DNA of 64,000 nucleotides from Chitinophagaceae bacterium (GCA_004028765.1 SAIX01000056.1:62001-126000), one strand, 5' to 3'; positions 34,573 through 44,594 are shown, counted from the stretch's first letter. Notes: generated by a model not told the origin, from the sequence alone. Made by a program: numbers and translations.

Positions 34573-35337
34573 TAAAATCCCTCGCCACTCACCATCCCGG
34601 TAAACCGGGCTCTTGATATCATGGTAAAAAAGAAACTGCCAGTTCTGCTCCCTTCCTTCCTGCCACCACTGCTGCCTTAAATCCATTGCCTTTTTCCCAT
34701 CGTAATCGTATTTGGCGACGAAACGGCTTTTCATCTGTTGTAACTGCGGTGCCACATCTCCCCCGAAAAAAATGGTTTTATTATTTTCTTCTATCCAGAA
34801 TACCTGGTGAAATTTACTGTGTGCACCGGTGATTTTATAGTGGATATACCCGTCGATCCATCCTTCTTCTTCTGTTAACCATACCACTTTACTGAATTCT
34901 TTCAGGAGTTCAAAATCGTCAACGATATAAGAAGCACTGCCGGCGCAGGCTGCGTAGTCGTATTCGCTTTGCTGCACATACCAGGTTGCATAAGGGAAAC
35001 TGATAAAACGTTCACCTGTTTCCGGTTGCGTAATGGTTACACCGCCTGCATGATCTTTGTGCAGGTGGCTCATCAATACCTTTGTTACCTGTGATGGTTG
35101 TATCCCGGCTTTCTCCAGGTTATGATGCAACTGGAAAGATCCATCCGGCAGGTTATAACCAAGGCCGGTATCGAGCAGTATCACATCTTTTTCTGTAATG
35201 ATTACAAAGGGCTGTATCTCCACCAGTAAACTGCCAATGGGCCTGCTGTTGAGTTCTTCGGTTTCGGTGTTGAACGGAACAAACATTTTTGTTTTATCGA
35301 TCGTAAAACTACCTTCTGATAATGGAATGATCTGCAT
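34567..35337 (-). CDS. MBL-fold metallo-hydrolase
   Basis: A metallo-beta-lactamase-fold hydrolase of 256 residues. The signature SHLHKDHAGG supplies the HxHxDH zinc motif; VILLDTGLGYNLPDG precedes it; GAHSKFHQVFWIEE, IFFGGDVAP and the C-terminal LFYHDIKSP give the further ligands. The family includes lactonases and various hydrolases; the substrate is not predictable here. A perfect -7 element overlaps the in-frame ATG at 35376, so I start at 35337 (MQIIPLSEG). The last Ser codon and the TAG stop are formed by the edge of a dispersed repeat (AGTTAG). Confidence 0.87.
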   Translation of the reverse strand: MQIIPLSEGSFTIDKTKMFVPFNTETEELNSRPIGSLLVEIQPFVIITEKDVILLDTGLGYNLPDGSFQLHHNLEKAGIQPSQVTKVLMSHLHKDHAGGVTITQPETGERFISFPYATWYVQQSEYDYAACAGSASYIVDDFELLKEFSKVVWLTEEEGWIDGYIHYKITGAHSKFHQVFWIEENNKTIFFGGDVAPQLQQMKSRFVAKYDYDGKKAMDLRQQWWQEGREQNWQFLFYHDIKSPVYRDGEWRGILS

Positions 35338-35373
35338 ATCCTGCTTAACCGCAAAGCGGGTTTTGATTACAGG

Positions 35374-35381
35374 CAAAGTTA
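35374..35381 (-). promoter_or_regulatory. -7 element TAACTTTG of the MBL-fold gene
   Basis: Minus-strand TAACTTTGC, a full TAnnTTTG match, 36 bases before the chosen ATG. It excludes the ATG at 35376 as a start for this promoter. Confidence 0.55.
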
Positions 35382-35433
35382 ACTACGAATGAGTAAGTGC
35401 GCCTCATAACTATTTTGCATCCCCAGGAAGATA

Positions 35434-36774
35434 TTAACGCAATACCATCTGCCTGTCTGCATCCAGCCGGAGCAGGATAAAAATAAGGATCGTAAAAGTG
35501 AGCATCGATGAACCTCCATAGCTGATTAACGGAAGCGGAATACCCACAATGGGGAACAAACCGATTGTCATGCTCACATTCACTGCGATATGAAAGAAAA
35601 TAATACTCGCCACGCTATAAGCATACACACGGCTGAATGTACTTCGCTGCCGTTCCGCAATTTTTACGATCCGGAAAAGCAGGAAGAGATAAATACAGAG
35701 AAAAGCAAAACAGCCCGCAAAACCAAAAGCTTCCCCAAGAGATGTAAAGATAAAATCGGTATGTTGTTCGGGAACATACTTGCCACGTGTTTGTGTGCCT
35801 TTCAAAAATCCTCTCCCGGTTAATCCGCCTGATCCTATGGCGATCTTGCTTTGTCTTACATTGTAATCATCCGGTTTACGTGCTGCTTTTTCTCCTGCTT
35901 TTCTTTCTGACTTTTTATTTTTACTGCAATCATACTCTTTACCCACCATGCTGTAGATACGGGTGCTCTGGTAACACTCGAGTACGTTGTTAAAAATATA
36001 AGGAACCACGAACCGTTGTGTGCCTACACAGAACAGCCAGATACCTATGATCAATACCAGCAACCCCTTACTTTTTTTGATCTGTTTGCGCAATACAAAA
36101 AGGATGAGCGCGGCAATGGCTGTTAAGGCAATAGCGAGTGTGTTCGGATCAACTACAAGCGTTGCAATTACAAGCACTGCAAAGCTGGAACCGAAAATGA
36201 GTATCTGTGCTGGCAACCCTTCCCGGTACATGGCGATGAGGAAAGAAGAATACACCAGTGCCAGCCCCAATTCGTGCTGCGCTATGGATAACACTGCCGG
36301 TGTAAGCGCAATCACAGCGGCGATCAGTTGCGAGCGGAGTTTGGTAAAATCGGTTTCCTGCCTTGATAAAAATTTTGCAAGGGCCAGAGCGGTAAATATT
36401 TTACAGAGTTCAGCCGGTTGTAAATTAAACCCGCCAACCAGCGGTATCCAGCTTTTGGAGCCGTTGATATTTTTTCCCAAAACAAAAGTGGCGAGCATCA
36501 GCAGTATGCCGAATGCATACATCAGGTTGGCAAAGGCGGTAAACAGTTTACTATCCGTCAGTAAAATAAAAGTGGCCACCATCGCACATACACCGGCGAA
36601 GATCAGTTGCTTGCTGTAATTGGTTTTACCACTCAGGAAAGTCTGCAGCCAGTTGGTATCGGTGCGGTACTCCACCATAAAAATGCAGAGGATACCGATG
36701 GATACGAGAATCGCATACAGCCAGATAATGGTCCAGTCAACCCCCTGTGATATTGTATTGTTCCGGTTATTCAT
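35434..36774 (-). CDS. rodA: Rod-shape SEDS peptidoglycan glycosyltransferase RodA
   Basis: Polymerises glycan strands during cell elongation, with its partner PBP2. Multi-pass membrane protein of 446 residues (about ten segments), with FVLGKNINGSKSWIPLVGGFNLQPAELCK (in parts) as the family signature around the essential region, a large loop about residues 260-330 with SKIAIGSGGLTGRGFLKGTQ, and the C-terminal GIPLPLISYGGSSM. Its ATG overlaps the last base of the PBP2 stop, so the two are translationally coupled. The loop is longer and more charged (DCSKNKKSERKAGEKAARKP) than in proteobacterial RodA. Confidence 0.95.
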   Translation of the reverse strand: MNNRNNTISQGVDWTIIWLYAILVSIGILCIFMVEYRTDTNWLQTFLSGKTNYSKQLIFAGVCAMVATFILLTDSKLFTAFANLMYAFGILLMLATFVLGKNINGSKSWIPLVGGFNLQPAELCKIFTALALAKFLSRQETDFTKLRSQLIAAVIALTPAVLSIAQHELGLALVYSSFLIAMYREGLPAQILIFGSSFAVLVIATLVVDPNTLAIALTAIAALILFVLRKQIKKSKGLLVLIIGIWLFCVGTQRFVVPYIFNNVLECYQSTRIYSMVGKEYDCSKNKKSERKAGEKAARKPDDYNVRQSKIAIGSGGLTGRGFLKGTQTRGKYVPEQHTDFIFTSLGEAFGFAGCFAFLCIYLFLLFRIVKIAERQRSTFSRVYAYSVASIIFFHIAVNVSMTIGLFPIVGIPLPLISYGGSSMLTFTILIFILLRLDADRQMVLR

Positions 36775-38900
36775 TATCTCGCGCTTCGTTTGTATTTTTT
36801 GTCGTCGTTATTGGGCAATGTGGCAACGGTTCCCCCGGGTTTCTTTTTCTGCGGGGCTGCGGGCACAACAGGTTTTTTTGTGGGTGTTTGAGCGGGTACA
36901 ATACCGTCCTGTTCAACCGGTTCTTCTTTCAGGTTGTCTTCTTCGGTATCACCCTCGGTTTCTTTTTTATTCAGTTTCTGTTCCATCAGCTGCTGGTTTT
37001 CTTTCAGCCGCTTCAGTGAATCCTGTTTGGCGATGGCCTGCCGCATCAATGGCGGGATATATACTTTGTTCGTGAACTCCTCTTCCATTGCTTTTCTTTC
37101 CGGTCCGCGGATGGAATCTTTCAAATATTTCTCGATCATCAAACTGGCGATGGGTGCGGCCACACGCGCACCCTGGTCAGAATTTTCACAGATCACGGCG
37201 ATGGCGATCTTTGGGTTATCTCTCGGTGCAAATGCACCAAAGAAAGAGTGGTCGGGCTGTTTTTTGCCACGGTAATAATTTTCAACCGTTCCGGTTTTAC
37301 CACAGATAACAATATCGGGTATGCGCGATCTTACAGCTGTACCATATTCCACCACAGCCTGCATCCCGTCCTGCACAGAGTTAAAAACATTTTCAGGTAT
37401 TCGGCTGTCGGTATAGTGTTTTACTTTATACGCTTCCAGCATACCGTATTCATCACCTCCCTCTATCGAATCAACAAGGTGCGGCGTATAGTACCATCCT
37501 TTATTTGCGATAATGGACATTACATTCGCCAACTGCACCAGGGTGGTATTGATCTTGCCTTGCCCGATGGCATTCGAGATCAGGTTACAGGGATAAATTT
37601 TACGGCCGAATTCTTTGTAATAATTTTGGGCAGTAGGTATCAGCCCGTTTTTTTCGAACGGAAGATCCACGCCCAGTTTATGCCCCAGCCCGAATGAATT
37701 TGCATATACATTGAATCCAACCAATGCACTGTCGGTGGATGGATATTTCGATTCTTCAAGTAACCGCTTATATACAGTAGAAAAATAACTGTTATCGCTG
37801 TGCGCAACGGCATCTTTAAAATCAAACACGCCTTTGTCCAAACACTTGGGTTTACCGGTTCCACAACCGGTAAAATAACCCGGGCAGGAAACCGTCGTGC
37901 GCAGATCGATCACGCCTTCGGTAAGACCAATAATACCTACCACTGTTTTAAAAGTGGAGCCGGGTGAATAATAAGTGGTAAGGCCCCGGTTGTTCAGCGG
38001 AAGCCGCGGGTCGAGCAGCAGATCGGCGAAATGTTTTTTCTGCTGGCTGCCGGTAAGATAATTGGGATTGTAAGTGGGCGCACTTACCATGCAAAGGATG
38101 CCACCCGTTTTCGGATCGATGGCAACAATACTGCCCACTTTATTACTCATCAGTTTTTCGCCGAGCTTCTGTAATTCCACATCGAGGCTCGTGTGGATAT
38201 TTTTTCCCGCAACAGCCGCTGTATCATAGATGCCGTTTTCGTAGGCACCCTGTATACGGTTCTTGTTATCGCGTATATAGTTCTTCACACCACGGGTTCC
38301 CATCAGCACTTTTTCATAATAGCGCTCAAGGCCCGTCATCCCTGCATAATCACCCATCTGGTAGCCTTCATCTTTGTGGGTTTTGAGATAAGTGGGATCC
38401 ACTTCGCGTATATAACCAAGTACATTGCCTGCTGCATTATACGGGTATGTGCGTACGGAGCGTTCTGTTAAAGAGAACCCGGGGAACTTGTAAATATTTT
38501 CATTCAGCCTTGCATACATTTCAACAGTAAGCAATGGTTCAAAGATGCCGGGTTTAACATACCCGTTTTTAAAGATCAGTTCGCGGATTCTTTTACGGTA
38601 TTCAGCTGTATCAATATTAAGCAGGTTGCAAAGTGCCGCAGTATCTACGCCCCTTGCTTCGGATGGTATTACCTGCAGGTCGTAGCTGATGGCATTTTCC
38701 AGAATGGCTTTTCTTTTCCTGTCGAAGATGATGCCCCTGTCGGGATAAACGATCTTACGCAGGATGGCATTATTTTCCGCCGCCAGTTTGTATTTCACAG
38801 AAAACAGCTGGAGGTTGATCAACTGTCCCACAATTACCAGGAATACCACTGCAAAAATGATCTGAACGATACGCGCCCTGCTCTGATTAAATACCGGCAT
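36774..38900 (-). CDS. mrdA: Penicillin-binding protein 2 (elongation transpeptidase)
   Basis: Class B D,D-transpeptidase that crosslinks peptidoglycan in the elongasome. N-terminal membrane anchor at about 10-32, dimerisation/pedestal domain with YPDRGIIFDR, then the transpeptidase domain: active-site STFK at 315-318, SDN at 368-370 and KTGT at 535-538. After about residue 600 there is a 110-residue tail rich in Glu, Lys, Gln and Pro (KLNKKETEGDTEEDN, PVVPAAPQKKKPGG), which most PBP2 proteins lack. It overlaps rodA by one base. The 270 bases upstream, before mreD, hold only weak repeats. Confidence 0.95.
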   Translation of the reverse strand: MPVFNQSRARIVQIIFAVVFLVIVGQLINLQLFSVKYKLAAENNAILRKIVYPDRGIIFDRKRKAILENAISYDLQVIPSEARGVDTAALCNLLNIDTAEYRKRIRELIFKNGYVKPGIFEPLLTVEMYARLNENIYKFPGFSLTERSVRTYPYNAAGNVLGYIREVDPTYLKTHKDEGYQMGDYAGMTGLERYYEKVLMGTRGVKNYIRDNKNRIQGAYENGIYDTAAVAGKNIHTSLDVELQKLGEKLMSNKVGSIVAIDPKTGGILCMVSAPTYNPNYLTGSQQKKHFADLLLDPRLPLNNRGLTTYYSPGSTFKTVVGIIGLTEGVIDLRTTVSCPGYFTGCGTGKPKCLDKGVFDFKDAVAHSDNSYFSTVYKRLLEESKYPSTDSALVGFNVYANSFGLGHKLGVDLPFEKNGLIPTAQNYYKEFGRKIYPCNLISNAIGQGKINTTLVQLANVMSIIANKGWYYTPHLVDSIEGGDEYGMLEAYKVKHYTDSRIPENVFNSVQDGMQAVVEYGTAVRSRIPDIVICGKTGTVENYYRGKKQPDHSFFGAFAPRDNPKIAIAVICENSDQGARVAAPIASLMIEKYLKDSIRGPERKAMEEEFTNKVYIPPLMRQAIAKQDSLKRLKENQQLMEQKLNKKETEGDTEEDNLKEEPVEQDGIVPAQTPTKKPVVPAAPQKKKPGGTVATLPNNDDKKYKRSAR

Positions 38901-39170
38901 ACTTTGTTACTGCGAAAATGAAAGGATAAAATACCTGTACAAAATTGCTGAAATGCAGCTATGCTTGTATCATAAAAAATTAAAAAAGTTATGCATCTAT
39001 GTTAGTTACCGGGAGTGGTTGGTTAGAGGGTTTATTTGTTTACTGGTTTTGGGTTTGTCAGGCTGGCGGGAACCATTAGCCTTTCGCGTATAAAACTTTA
39101 AGGGAACTGATTCAAAAGATAAATCCAACAGATGAACGAATAAACCAGTAAACCATAAACGATAAAACCC
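38901..39170. other. Gap inside the rod locus between mreD and PBP2
   Basis: 270 bases with no credible gene. It contains facing near-repeats GTTTATTTGTTTACTGGTTT (from about 39030) and AACCAGTAAACCATAAACG (from about 39144) that could form a long imperfect hairpin. Transcription may read through from mreD or restart here. Confidence 0.4.
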
Positions 39171-39701
39171 TTACCCCTTTGCCCTGGCCCTTCCGGTACG
39201 GTGAAAAAGCATTTCGGCAAGTAAGATCATCAGCAGGCTGATGGCAGTGGTACCGGCCACTTTGCCGATAAAATAAACAAAATTGCCGAACTGCAGCCAT
39301 TCGATCAGTACCAGATAAAAATGGTGCGCAAAACTGAGCAGGGCAGCATACAATGCATAAGGTGCCCAGCCCATACTTTTACTGCCGGGTTCCAGGTAAC
39401 TCTGTTCAGTGGTGTCCTGTGGTATCAGCAGGTTCAGAAGAAAGGGGCGGATAAAAGCGATCAGCACACAGGGTGCGGCATGTAAACCATACGTGCCGGT
39501 AAAATAATCGAGCGTTAAGCCAAAAACAAAGGAAACCAGCAATAGCCAGAAACGGTTCATACTGAAAGGCAGCCAGAGAATATACAGGAAATAGAGATAA
39601 GGCACAATAAACTGGTGCAGGGGCGGCACCTGGTTCAGGATATAAACCTGGAACAGGATGAACAGGATGAAACGGATAATATTTTTAAGAAGGCTGCTCA
39701 T
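39171..39701 (-). CDS. mreD: Rod shape-determining protein MreD
   Basis: 176 residues, nearly all hydrophobic, with about five to six membrane segments, the expected profile of MreD. Sequence conservation in this family is low; the call rests on size, hydrophobicity and its place between mreC and PBP2. Its ATG overlaps the mreC stop by one base (TAATG). It ends in a basic tail (HRTGRARAKG). Confidence 0.88.
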   Translation of the reverse strand: MSSLLKNIIRFILFILFQVYILNQVPPLHQFIVPYLYFLYILWLPFSMNRFWLLLVSFVFGLTLDYFTGTYGLHAAPCVLIAFIRPFLLNLLIPQDTTEQSYLEPGSKSMGWAPYALYAALLSFAHHFYLVLIEWLQFGNFVYFIGKVAGTTAISLLMILLAEMLFHRTGRARAKG

Positions 39702-40549
39702 TAATTTTTCGGGACACTATTTTCTAACTGTACCTGCTCACTGTACCGTACATTTTCGATCAGGTAAACATATTGCAGGCTAAAGAAATTGGTTGCGGTT
39801 TTGATTTTAAGTGTATAAAAATTACTGGACGATTCTGAACTGATACCCGCCACTGTGCCGATCATCAGCCGCGAAGGAAAATTGGCGGAGTAATTGCTTG
39901 TAACCACCGAATCACCCACAGCTACTTTGGCGCCCTTGGTAACATTCCGGAGAATAAGATAGGTTGGATCGGCGCCATCCCATTCAAGGCTCCCTGCACT
40001 GTTGTCTTTTTTCAGCATGGCGCTCACTTTACTGTTGCGGTGTATCAGGCTCATGATCTTGCTGAAATTGGGGCTGGTTTCCACCACCACACCCACAATA
40101 CCCTGTGAGCTGATGGCCGCCATTCCCTTGGTAACGCCCTGGTTGCTGCCTCTCTCAATAGTGACATAATTGTTCTGCAGCGTATAACTGTTACCCACCA
40201 CTTTGGCCGGCAGCCAGGTATATTTCCGCGCCCTGCCAAGTGTGTCTCTTAGTAAAGTGTCTATAAATTTTTCTTTGCGGATATCGGGCGATTCAAAATT
40301 GCCGGCAAGCTGGTTGCGCAGGCGGTTATTCTCTTCCACCAGTAAGCGGTTGGTTTCTTTCAGCGTAAAATAATCCCTGAACCCGCTGTACCGTTTATTG
40401 ATGTTACCGGTAACTTCATTAACTGCAGATGCAAAAAAAGACTGGTGTGTTTTACTGGCATTACTCAACATTACAATCGAGATCACCTGCAGCACAAGAA
40501 AGCTGAGAAAGCTAAGGTAACGGCGTATAAAAAAAAGAATGTTCTTCAC
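39701..40549 (-). CDS. mreC: Rod shape-determining protein MreC
   Basis: Periplasmic scaffold of the elongasome, activating PBP2-RodA. 282 residues: basic cytoplasmic start, one membrane segment at about 11-30, a coiled-coil (RLLVEENNRLRNQLAG), then the paired beta-barrel domains with NYVTIERGSNQGVTKGMAAIS and VGVVVETSPNFSKIMSL, both family hallmarks. It follows mreB by 70 bases and overlaps mreD. Confidence 0.94.
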   Translation of the reverse strand: MKNILFFIRRYLSFLSFLVLQVISIVMLSNASKTHQSFFASAVNEVTGNINKRYSGFRDYFTLKETNRLLVEENNRLRNQLAGNFESPDIRKEKFIDTLLRDTLGRARKYTWLPAKVVGNSYTLQNNYVTIERGSNQGVTKGMAAISSQGIVGVVVETSPNFSKIMSLIHRNSKVSAMLKKDNSAGSLEWDGADPTYLILRNVTKGAKVAVGDSVVTSNYSANFPSRLMIGTVAGISSESSSNFYTLKIKTATNFFSLQYVYLIENVRYSEQVQLENSVPKN

Positions 40550-40619
40550 GTGGAAAGCTTCAAACGGTAGACCTGAAATTTTACTGACGCGGCACCGCGT
40601 AATAAAACGCCCGGCCGGT

Positions 40620-41645
40620 TTATCTCATAATGAACGGAAAACGCTGGTAATTCTTTAAAGCAAGGCCCGTACCGCGCACCACACTTTTCAGCGGGTCATC
40701 GGCCACATGCACCGGGAGTTTGATCTTGGCGCTTAACCTTTTATCGAGGCCGCGCAACAGGGCACCACCACCGGTAAGGTATAACCCGCGACGGTAGATA
40801 TCAGCTGCCAGTTCAGGGGGAGTGGTTTCGAGTGCTTTGAGGATCGCCTCTTCGATCTTGAAAATACTTTTATCCAGGGCCTCTGCAATTTCCTGGTAGC
40901 TCACCATGATCTGTTTGGGGATACCCGTCACCAGGTCACGTCCATTCACAGGCATATCATCGGGCGGGTTGTCAAGGTCTTTCATTGCAGCGCCTACATT
41001 GATCTTGATTTGTTCAGCCGTACGTTCACCAATCAGCAAACTATGGTATCGGCGGAGGGCTTCCATAATATCTGCTGTAAACTCATCACCTGCAATACGG
41101 ATACTCTGGTCGCATACGATACCTGCCAGGGCAATCACCGTGATACCTGTGGTACCACCACCAATATCGATGATCATATTGCCCACCGGTTCTTCCACAT
41201 CGATGCCGATACCCAGGGCTGCCGCCATCGGCTCATGGATCATATACACTTCTTTGGCACCGGCCTGCTCGGCACTGTCGCGTACCGCACGTTTTTCCAC
41301 TTCGGTAATGGAAGAAGGAATGCAGATCACCATCCGCCAGCTTGGCGGGAACAGCGGTTTTTTGGGATAGATCATTTTGATCAGCTCCCGTATCATCAGT
41401 TCCGCTGCGTTAAAGTCGGCGATCACACCATCTTTTAAAGGCCTGACCGTTCGGATACTTTCATGGGTTTTCTCGTGCATCATCAGGGCCTTTTTGCCCA
41501 CGGCCAGCACTTCTTTCATATTGTTCCTGTTAAGGGCAATGATCGAAGGCTCGTTTACCACAACTTCATCATTATGGATGATCAGGGTATTGGCCGTACC
41601 GAGATCCATCGCAATCTCCTGTGTAAAAAAGTTAAATAATCCCAT
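40620..41645 (-). CDS. mreB: Actin-like rod shape-determining protein MreB
   Basis: Forms membrane-associated filaments that guide lateral wall synthesis. 341 residues with the actin-fold nucleotide motifs: MDLGTANTLI (phosphate 1), IDIGGGTTGITVIA (phosphate 2) and LTGGGALLRGLDKRL (adenosine). The N-terminal MGLFNFFTQEI could serve as the membrane-contacting end. First gene of the five-gene rod locus, 131 bases after purD, so it probably has its own promoter. Confidence 0.97.
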   Translation of the reverse strand: MGLFNFFTQEIAMDLGTANTLIIHNDEVVVNEPSIIALNRNNMKEVLAVGKKALMMHEKTHESIRTVRPLKDGVIADFNAAELMIRELIKMIYPKKPLFPPSWRMVICIPSSITEVEKRAVRDSAEQAGAKEVYMIHEPMAAALGIGIDVEEPVGNMIIDIGGGTTGITVIALAGIVCDQSIRIAGDEFTADIMEALRRYHSLLIGERTAEQIKINVGAAMKDLDNPPDDMPVNGRDLVTGIPKQIMVSYQEIAEALDKSIFKIEEAILKALETTPPELAADIYRRGLYLTGGGALLRGLDKRLSAKIKLPVHVADDPLKSVVRGTGLALKNYQRFPFIMR

Positions 41646-41776
41646 TGTATCTGAATAGTTCGGATGTTATATTGATGTTGGCAAAGGTGACTGAATTTAC
41701 TGGTTCCGCAAAGCCAAAATATTGATTTTTCAGGGGCCCGGACTGATCATTCTCCGGAAACCAAATCCGTTTCCGA

Positions 41777-43057
41777 TCAGAGAAACTCGTACCCGATATC
41801 TTTCCTGAAATACATTCCTTCAAACGAAATTTTTCCGAGAATATTTTTCGACTTCGCAACTGCTTCGCCAATATTATTTCCATAAGAAGTAACTGTAAGA
41901 ACACGGCCCCCGCTGGTAAGCACCTGACCGTTATCGCTCCGCGTACCGGCATGGAAAATAATTGAGTCGTTACCAACCGGCTGCTCAAGCCCGCTGATGG
42001 GGAGGTTTTTCCGGTAATCCCCGGGATACCCGCCACTTACGGCCATCACTGTTGCTACAGACTGCGGGTAGAATTCAACATTTGCGTCAATCAATGTACC
42101 ATTGTCCATCGCAGCAAAAAGGCCTACAATATCGGTTTGGAGCCTTGGCATCACCACTTCTGTTTCGGGGTCGCCCATACGGCAATTGTATTCGATCACA
42201 TAAGGCTCACCCCCCACATTCATCAGGCCAAAAAATACAAAGCCATGGTAATTCAGTTTCTCTTTCGACAACCCTTCTATGGTTGGTCGAATAATCCGTT
42301 CCTCCACTTTCTGCATAAACAACTCATCCATAAACGGAACCGGGCTCACACACCCCATACCTCCCGTATTCAGGCCGGTGTCTCCTTCACCGATGCGCTT
42401 ATAATCTTTGGCGTGGCCGATCACCTGGTATACTTCTCCATCCGTAAGGGCAAATACGCTTACTTCTATCCCCTGCAAAAACTCCTCGATCACCACTTTG
42501 CTGCTGGCATCGCCGAATTGTTTGTGGAGGATCATTTCTTCAAAAACCCGTAACGCCTCTTCTGTTGTGGCCGCAATCACCACCCCTTTGCCTGCCGCAA
42601 GCCCGTCTGCTTTTAATACAACCGGGAGACTATGCTGCGCGATATAGGTTTTTCCCTCCCCGTAGGTATCCGCGGTAAATTCTGCATAACCAGCCGTAGG
42701 TATCCCATGCCGCTGCATAAATTTTTTGCTGAAAGCCTTGCTGCCCTCCAGTTGCGCCGCTTCTGCCGAAGGCCCCACCACAGTGATATGCTGTAAAGAA
42801 GGGTCGGTACTGAAAAAATCATAGATCCCTTTTACCAGCGGTTCTTCGGGGCCCACCACCAGCATCCGGATAGCGTGTTCGAGACAGGCCTGTTTAATAG
42901 CGGAAAAATCCGTTACGGATATAGCAAGATTGGTGCCATACTGCGAAGTGCCCGCATTGCCCGGGGCAATAAAAAGCTGGTCGCAGTGATGGCTTTTCAC
43001 CATTTTCCAGGCCAGTGCATTTTCGCGCCCGCCCGAGCCGAGAAGAAGGATATTCAT
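41777..43057 (-). CDS. purD: Phosphoribosylamine-glycine ligase
   Basis: Second step of purine synthesis: joins glycine to 5-phosphoribosylamine with ATP. ATP-grasp protein of 426 residues, starting MNILLLGSGGRENALAWK, with GPEEPLVKGIYD, the ATP-binding LKADGLAAGKGVVIA, GLNTGGMGCVSPVPF and EYNCRMGDPETEVVMP, all diagnostic of PurD. No other purine gene is adjacent, consistent with scattered pur genes in Bacteroidota. Confidence 0.97.
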   Translation of the reverse strand: MNILLLGSGGRENALAWKMVKSHHCDQLFIAPGNAGTSQYGTNLAISVTDFSAIKQACLEHAIRMLVVGPEEPLVKGIYDFFSTDPSLQHITVVGPSAEAAQLEGSKAFSKKFMQRHGIPTAGYAEFTADTYGEGKTYIAQHSLPVVLKADGLAAGKGVVIAATTEEALRVFEEMILHKQFGDASSKVVIEEFLQGIEVSVFALTDGEVYQVIGHAKDYKRIGEGDTGLNTGGMGCVSPVPFMDELFMQKVEERIIRPTIEGLSKEKLNYHGFVFFGLMNVGGEPYVIEYNCRMGDPETEVVMPRLQTDIVGLFAAMDNGTLIDANVEFYPQSVATVMAVSGGYPGDYRKNLPISGLEQPVGNDSIIFHAGTRSDNGQVLTSGGRVLTVTSYGNNIGEAVAKSKNILGKISFEGMYFRKDIGYEFL

Positions 43058-43081
43058 GCCGCGAAGGTAGCGCGGGAGAAT

Positions 43082-43163
43082 GAGTTAGAAGTTAAAAGTT
43101 AGGAGTTAACAGTTCCTCCAAAAAAACTAACTCCAGACTCCAAACTTTTAACTCCTAACTCTC
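43082..43163. repeat. Facing dispersed repeats between purD and the POT transporter
   Basis: GAAGTTAAAAGTTAGGAGTT (about 43088-43107) faces AACTTTTAACTCCTAACTC (about 43144-43162), giving an imperfect long hairpin. Same repeat family as at 12377, 34546 and 56087. It could end transcription from the POT gene. Confidence 0.6.
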
Positions 43164-44594
43164 CTCTGCTCCAACATAGCTTTTCTCCGGCAACCGTTTT
43201 GCAATAAAAAGATACAGCACAAAGAAAACAGAGATGATGCCGATAAATAACCAGAAATACCTGGCCCCGGTATATTGAGAAAAAAAGCCGCCGTTGGCAA
43301 TGCTTTTGTTCACGAGGCTATCGAAATAATTGCCCACCGAGATACCCAGCAGGTACAGGGCACTCATAGTGCTTTTCATCGATTTGGGTGAATGCGTATA
43401 GGCATATTCCAGACAGGTTACGGATACCAGGATCTCTGCAACAGCGAGTATCAGGTAAGCAAGAATCTGCCACCATACACTCGGTTTCCCGCCTGCATCG
43501 AGGCTTTGCTGCAACAGGGCAATGATCACAAATGTGAGGGCGGTAAGAAATAAACCGGCACCGATTTTTTTGAGCGGGGTTACTTTCAATCCCATTTTCT
43601 CCAGCAGCGGGAATACGCCATAGGTCATAACAGGGATCATACTTACGAGGAACAACGGGTTAAATGTTTGCACCTGTTCGGCATACAGTGTGTAACCGAA
43701 AATGGTGAGGTCCAGTTTTTTGGCCTGCAATACCCATTCGGCAAGATTTTGGTCCCACAGGGCCCAGAAAATCGGGGTGAATGCGAAGATCATCAGGATG
43801 CGGTAAACAGCCTGTACCCCATCGATGGATTTGGCAGAGAAGTTTTTTTCCGCCTGCAAACGGTCCCATAAAGACTGCCCGTTTTTCTTTTTGAAGAGAT
43901 ACACAATGGCCCAGAAACTGATCACCATAAAATTCTCTTTCTTGATCCCCGAAGGGGCCACCCGTACATATTTTCGTCTGCCGAGCCAGAAGATCAGGGT
44001 AGCAAGGCACATGAGGATACCGGGAATGCCGAATGCGAGTTCGGGACCGTATTTGTTATAGATAATGGGAGTAAAAATAGTAGCAACAATGGAGCCGGTA
44101 TTAATAGTGAAATAAAACCAGCCATACATTTTCGACATGAGGTGTTCATTGGATTTGTCGAACTGGTCACCCACATTGGCGGATACACAGGATTTGATAC
44201 CGCCTGCCGCTGCTGCAATTATGATCAACCCGATGGAAAAAAAACTGAGGTTATGTGTATTGAGCGCCAGCACCAGGTTACCGATGGCATAAACAATGGA
44301 GATGTAGAGGATCACTTTGTATTTCCCAAAGAACCAGTCGGCCAAAATACCACCCACGAGCGGCATAAAATAGGCGAGGGTCACAAACATGTGAGAGAGT
44401 TCATTCGATTTTGCCTCGGCCATATTCTGCAGGGCCGGGTTCATGGACGGATTAAAGAATTGCGCCACAAGAAAAGTACTCATGATCGAACGGATCGAAT
44501 AAAAACTGAACCGTTCAGCTGCTTCATTACCGATGATATACGGCACCGACTTCGGCATCCCGCTTTTGGGCACATTACTTTGAATATCACTCAT
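43155..44594 (-). CDS. POT family proton-dependent oligopeptide transporter
   Basis: Major-facilitator peptide importer of the PTR2/POT family, 479 residues, about 12-14 membrane segments. Motifs: GNEAAERFSFYSIRSIM, the POT form of the E-x-x-E-R proton-coupling motif in helix 1; VGGILADWFFGKYKVI in the helix 2-3 loop; and GGIKSCVSANVGDQF at the PTR2 signature. It is divergent from the OPT gene at 44784, 189 bases apart, and so probably shares control with it. Substrate would be di- and tripeptides. Confidence 0.92.
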   Translation of the reverse strand: MSDIQSNVPKSGMPKSVPYIIGNEAAERFSFYSIRSIMSTFLVAQFFNPSMNPALQNMAEAKSNELSHMFVTLAYFMPLVGGILADWFFGKYKVILYISIVYAIGNLVLALNTHNLSFFSIGLIIIAAAAGGIKSCVSANVGDQFDKSNEHLMSKMYGWFYFTINTGSIVATIFTPIIYNKYGPELAFGIPGILMCLATLIFWLGRRKYVRVAPSGIKKENFMVISFWAIVYLFKKKNGQSLWDRLQAEKNFSAKSIDGVQAVYRILMIFAFTPIFWALWDQNLAEWVLQAKKLDLTIFGYTLYAEQVQTFNPLFLVSMIPVMTYGVFPLLEKMGLKVTPLKKIGAGLFLTALTFVIIALLQQSLDAGGKPSVWWQILAYLILAVAEILVSVTCLEYAYTHSPKSMKSTMSALYLLGISVGNYFDSLVNKSIANGGFFSQYTGARYFWLFIGIISVFFVLYLFIAKRLPEKSYVGAEES

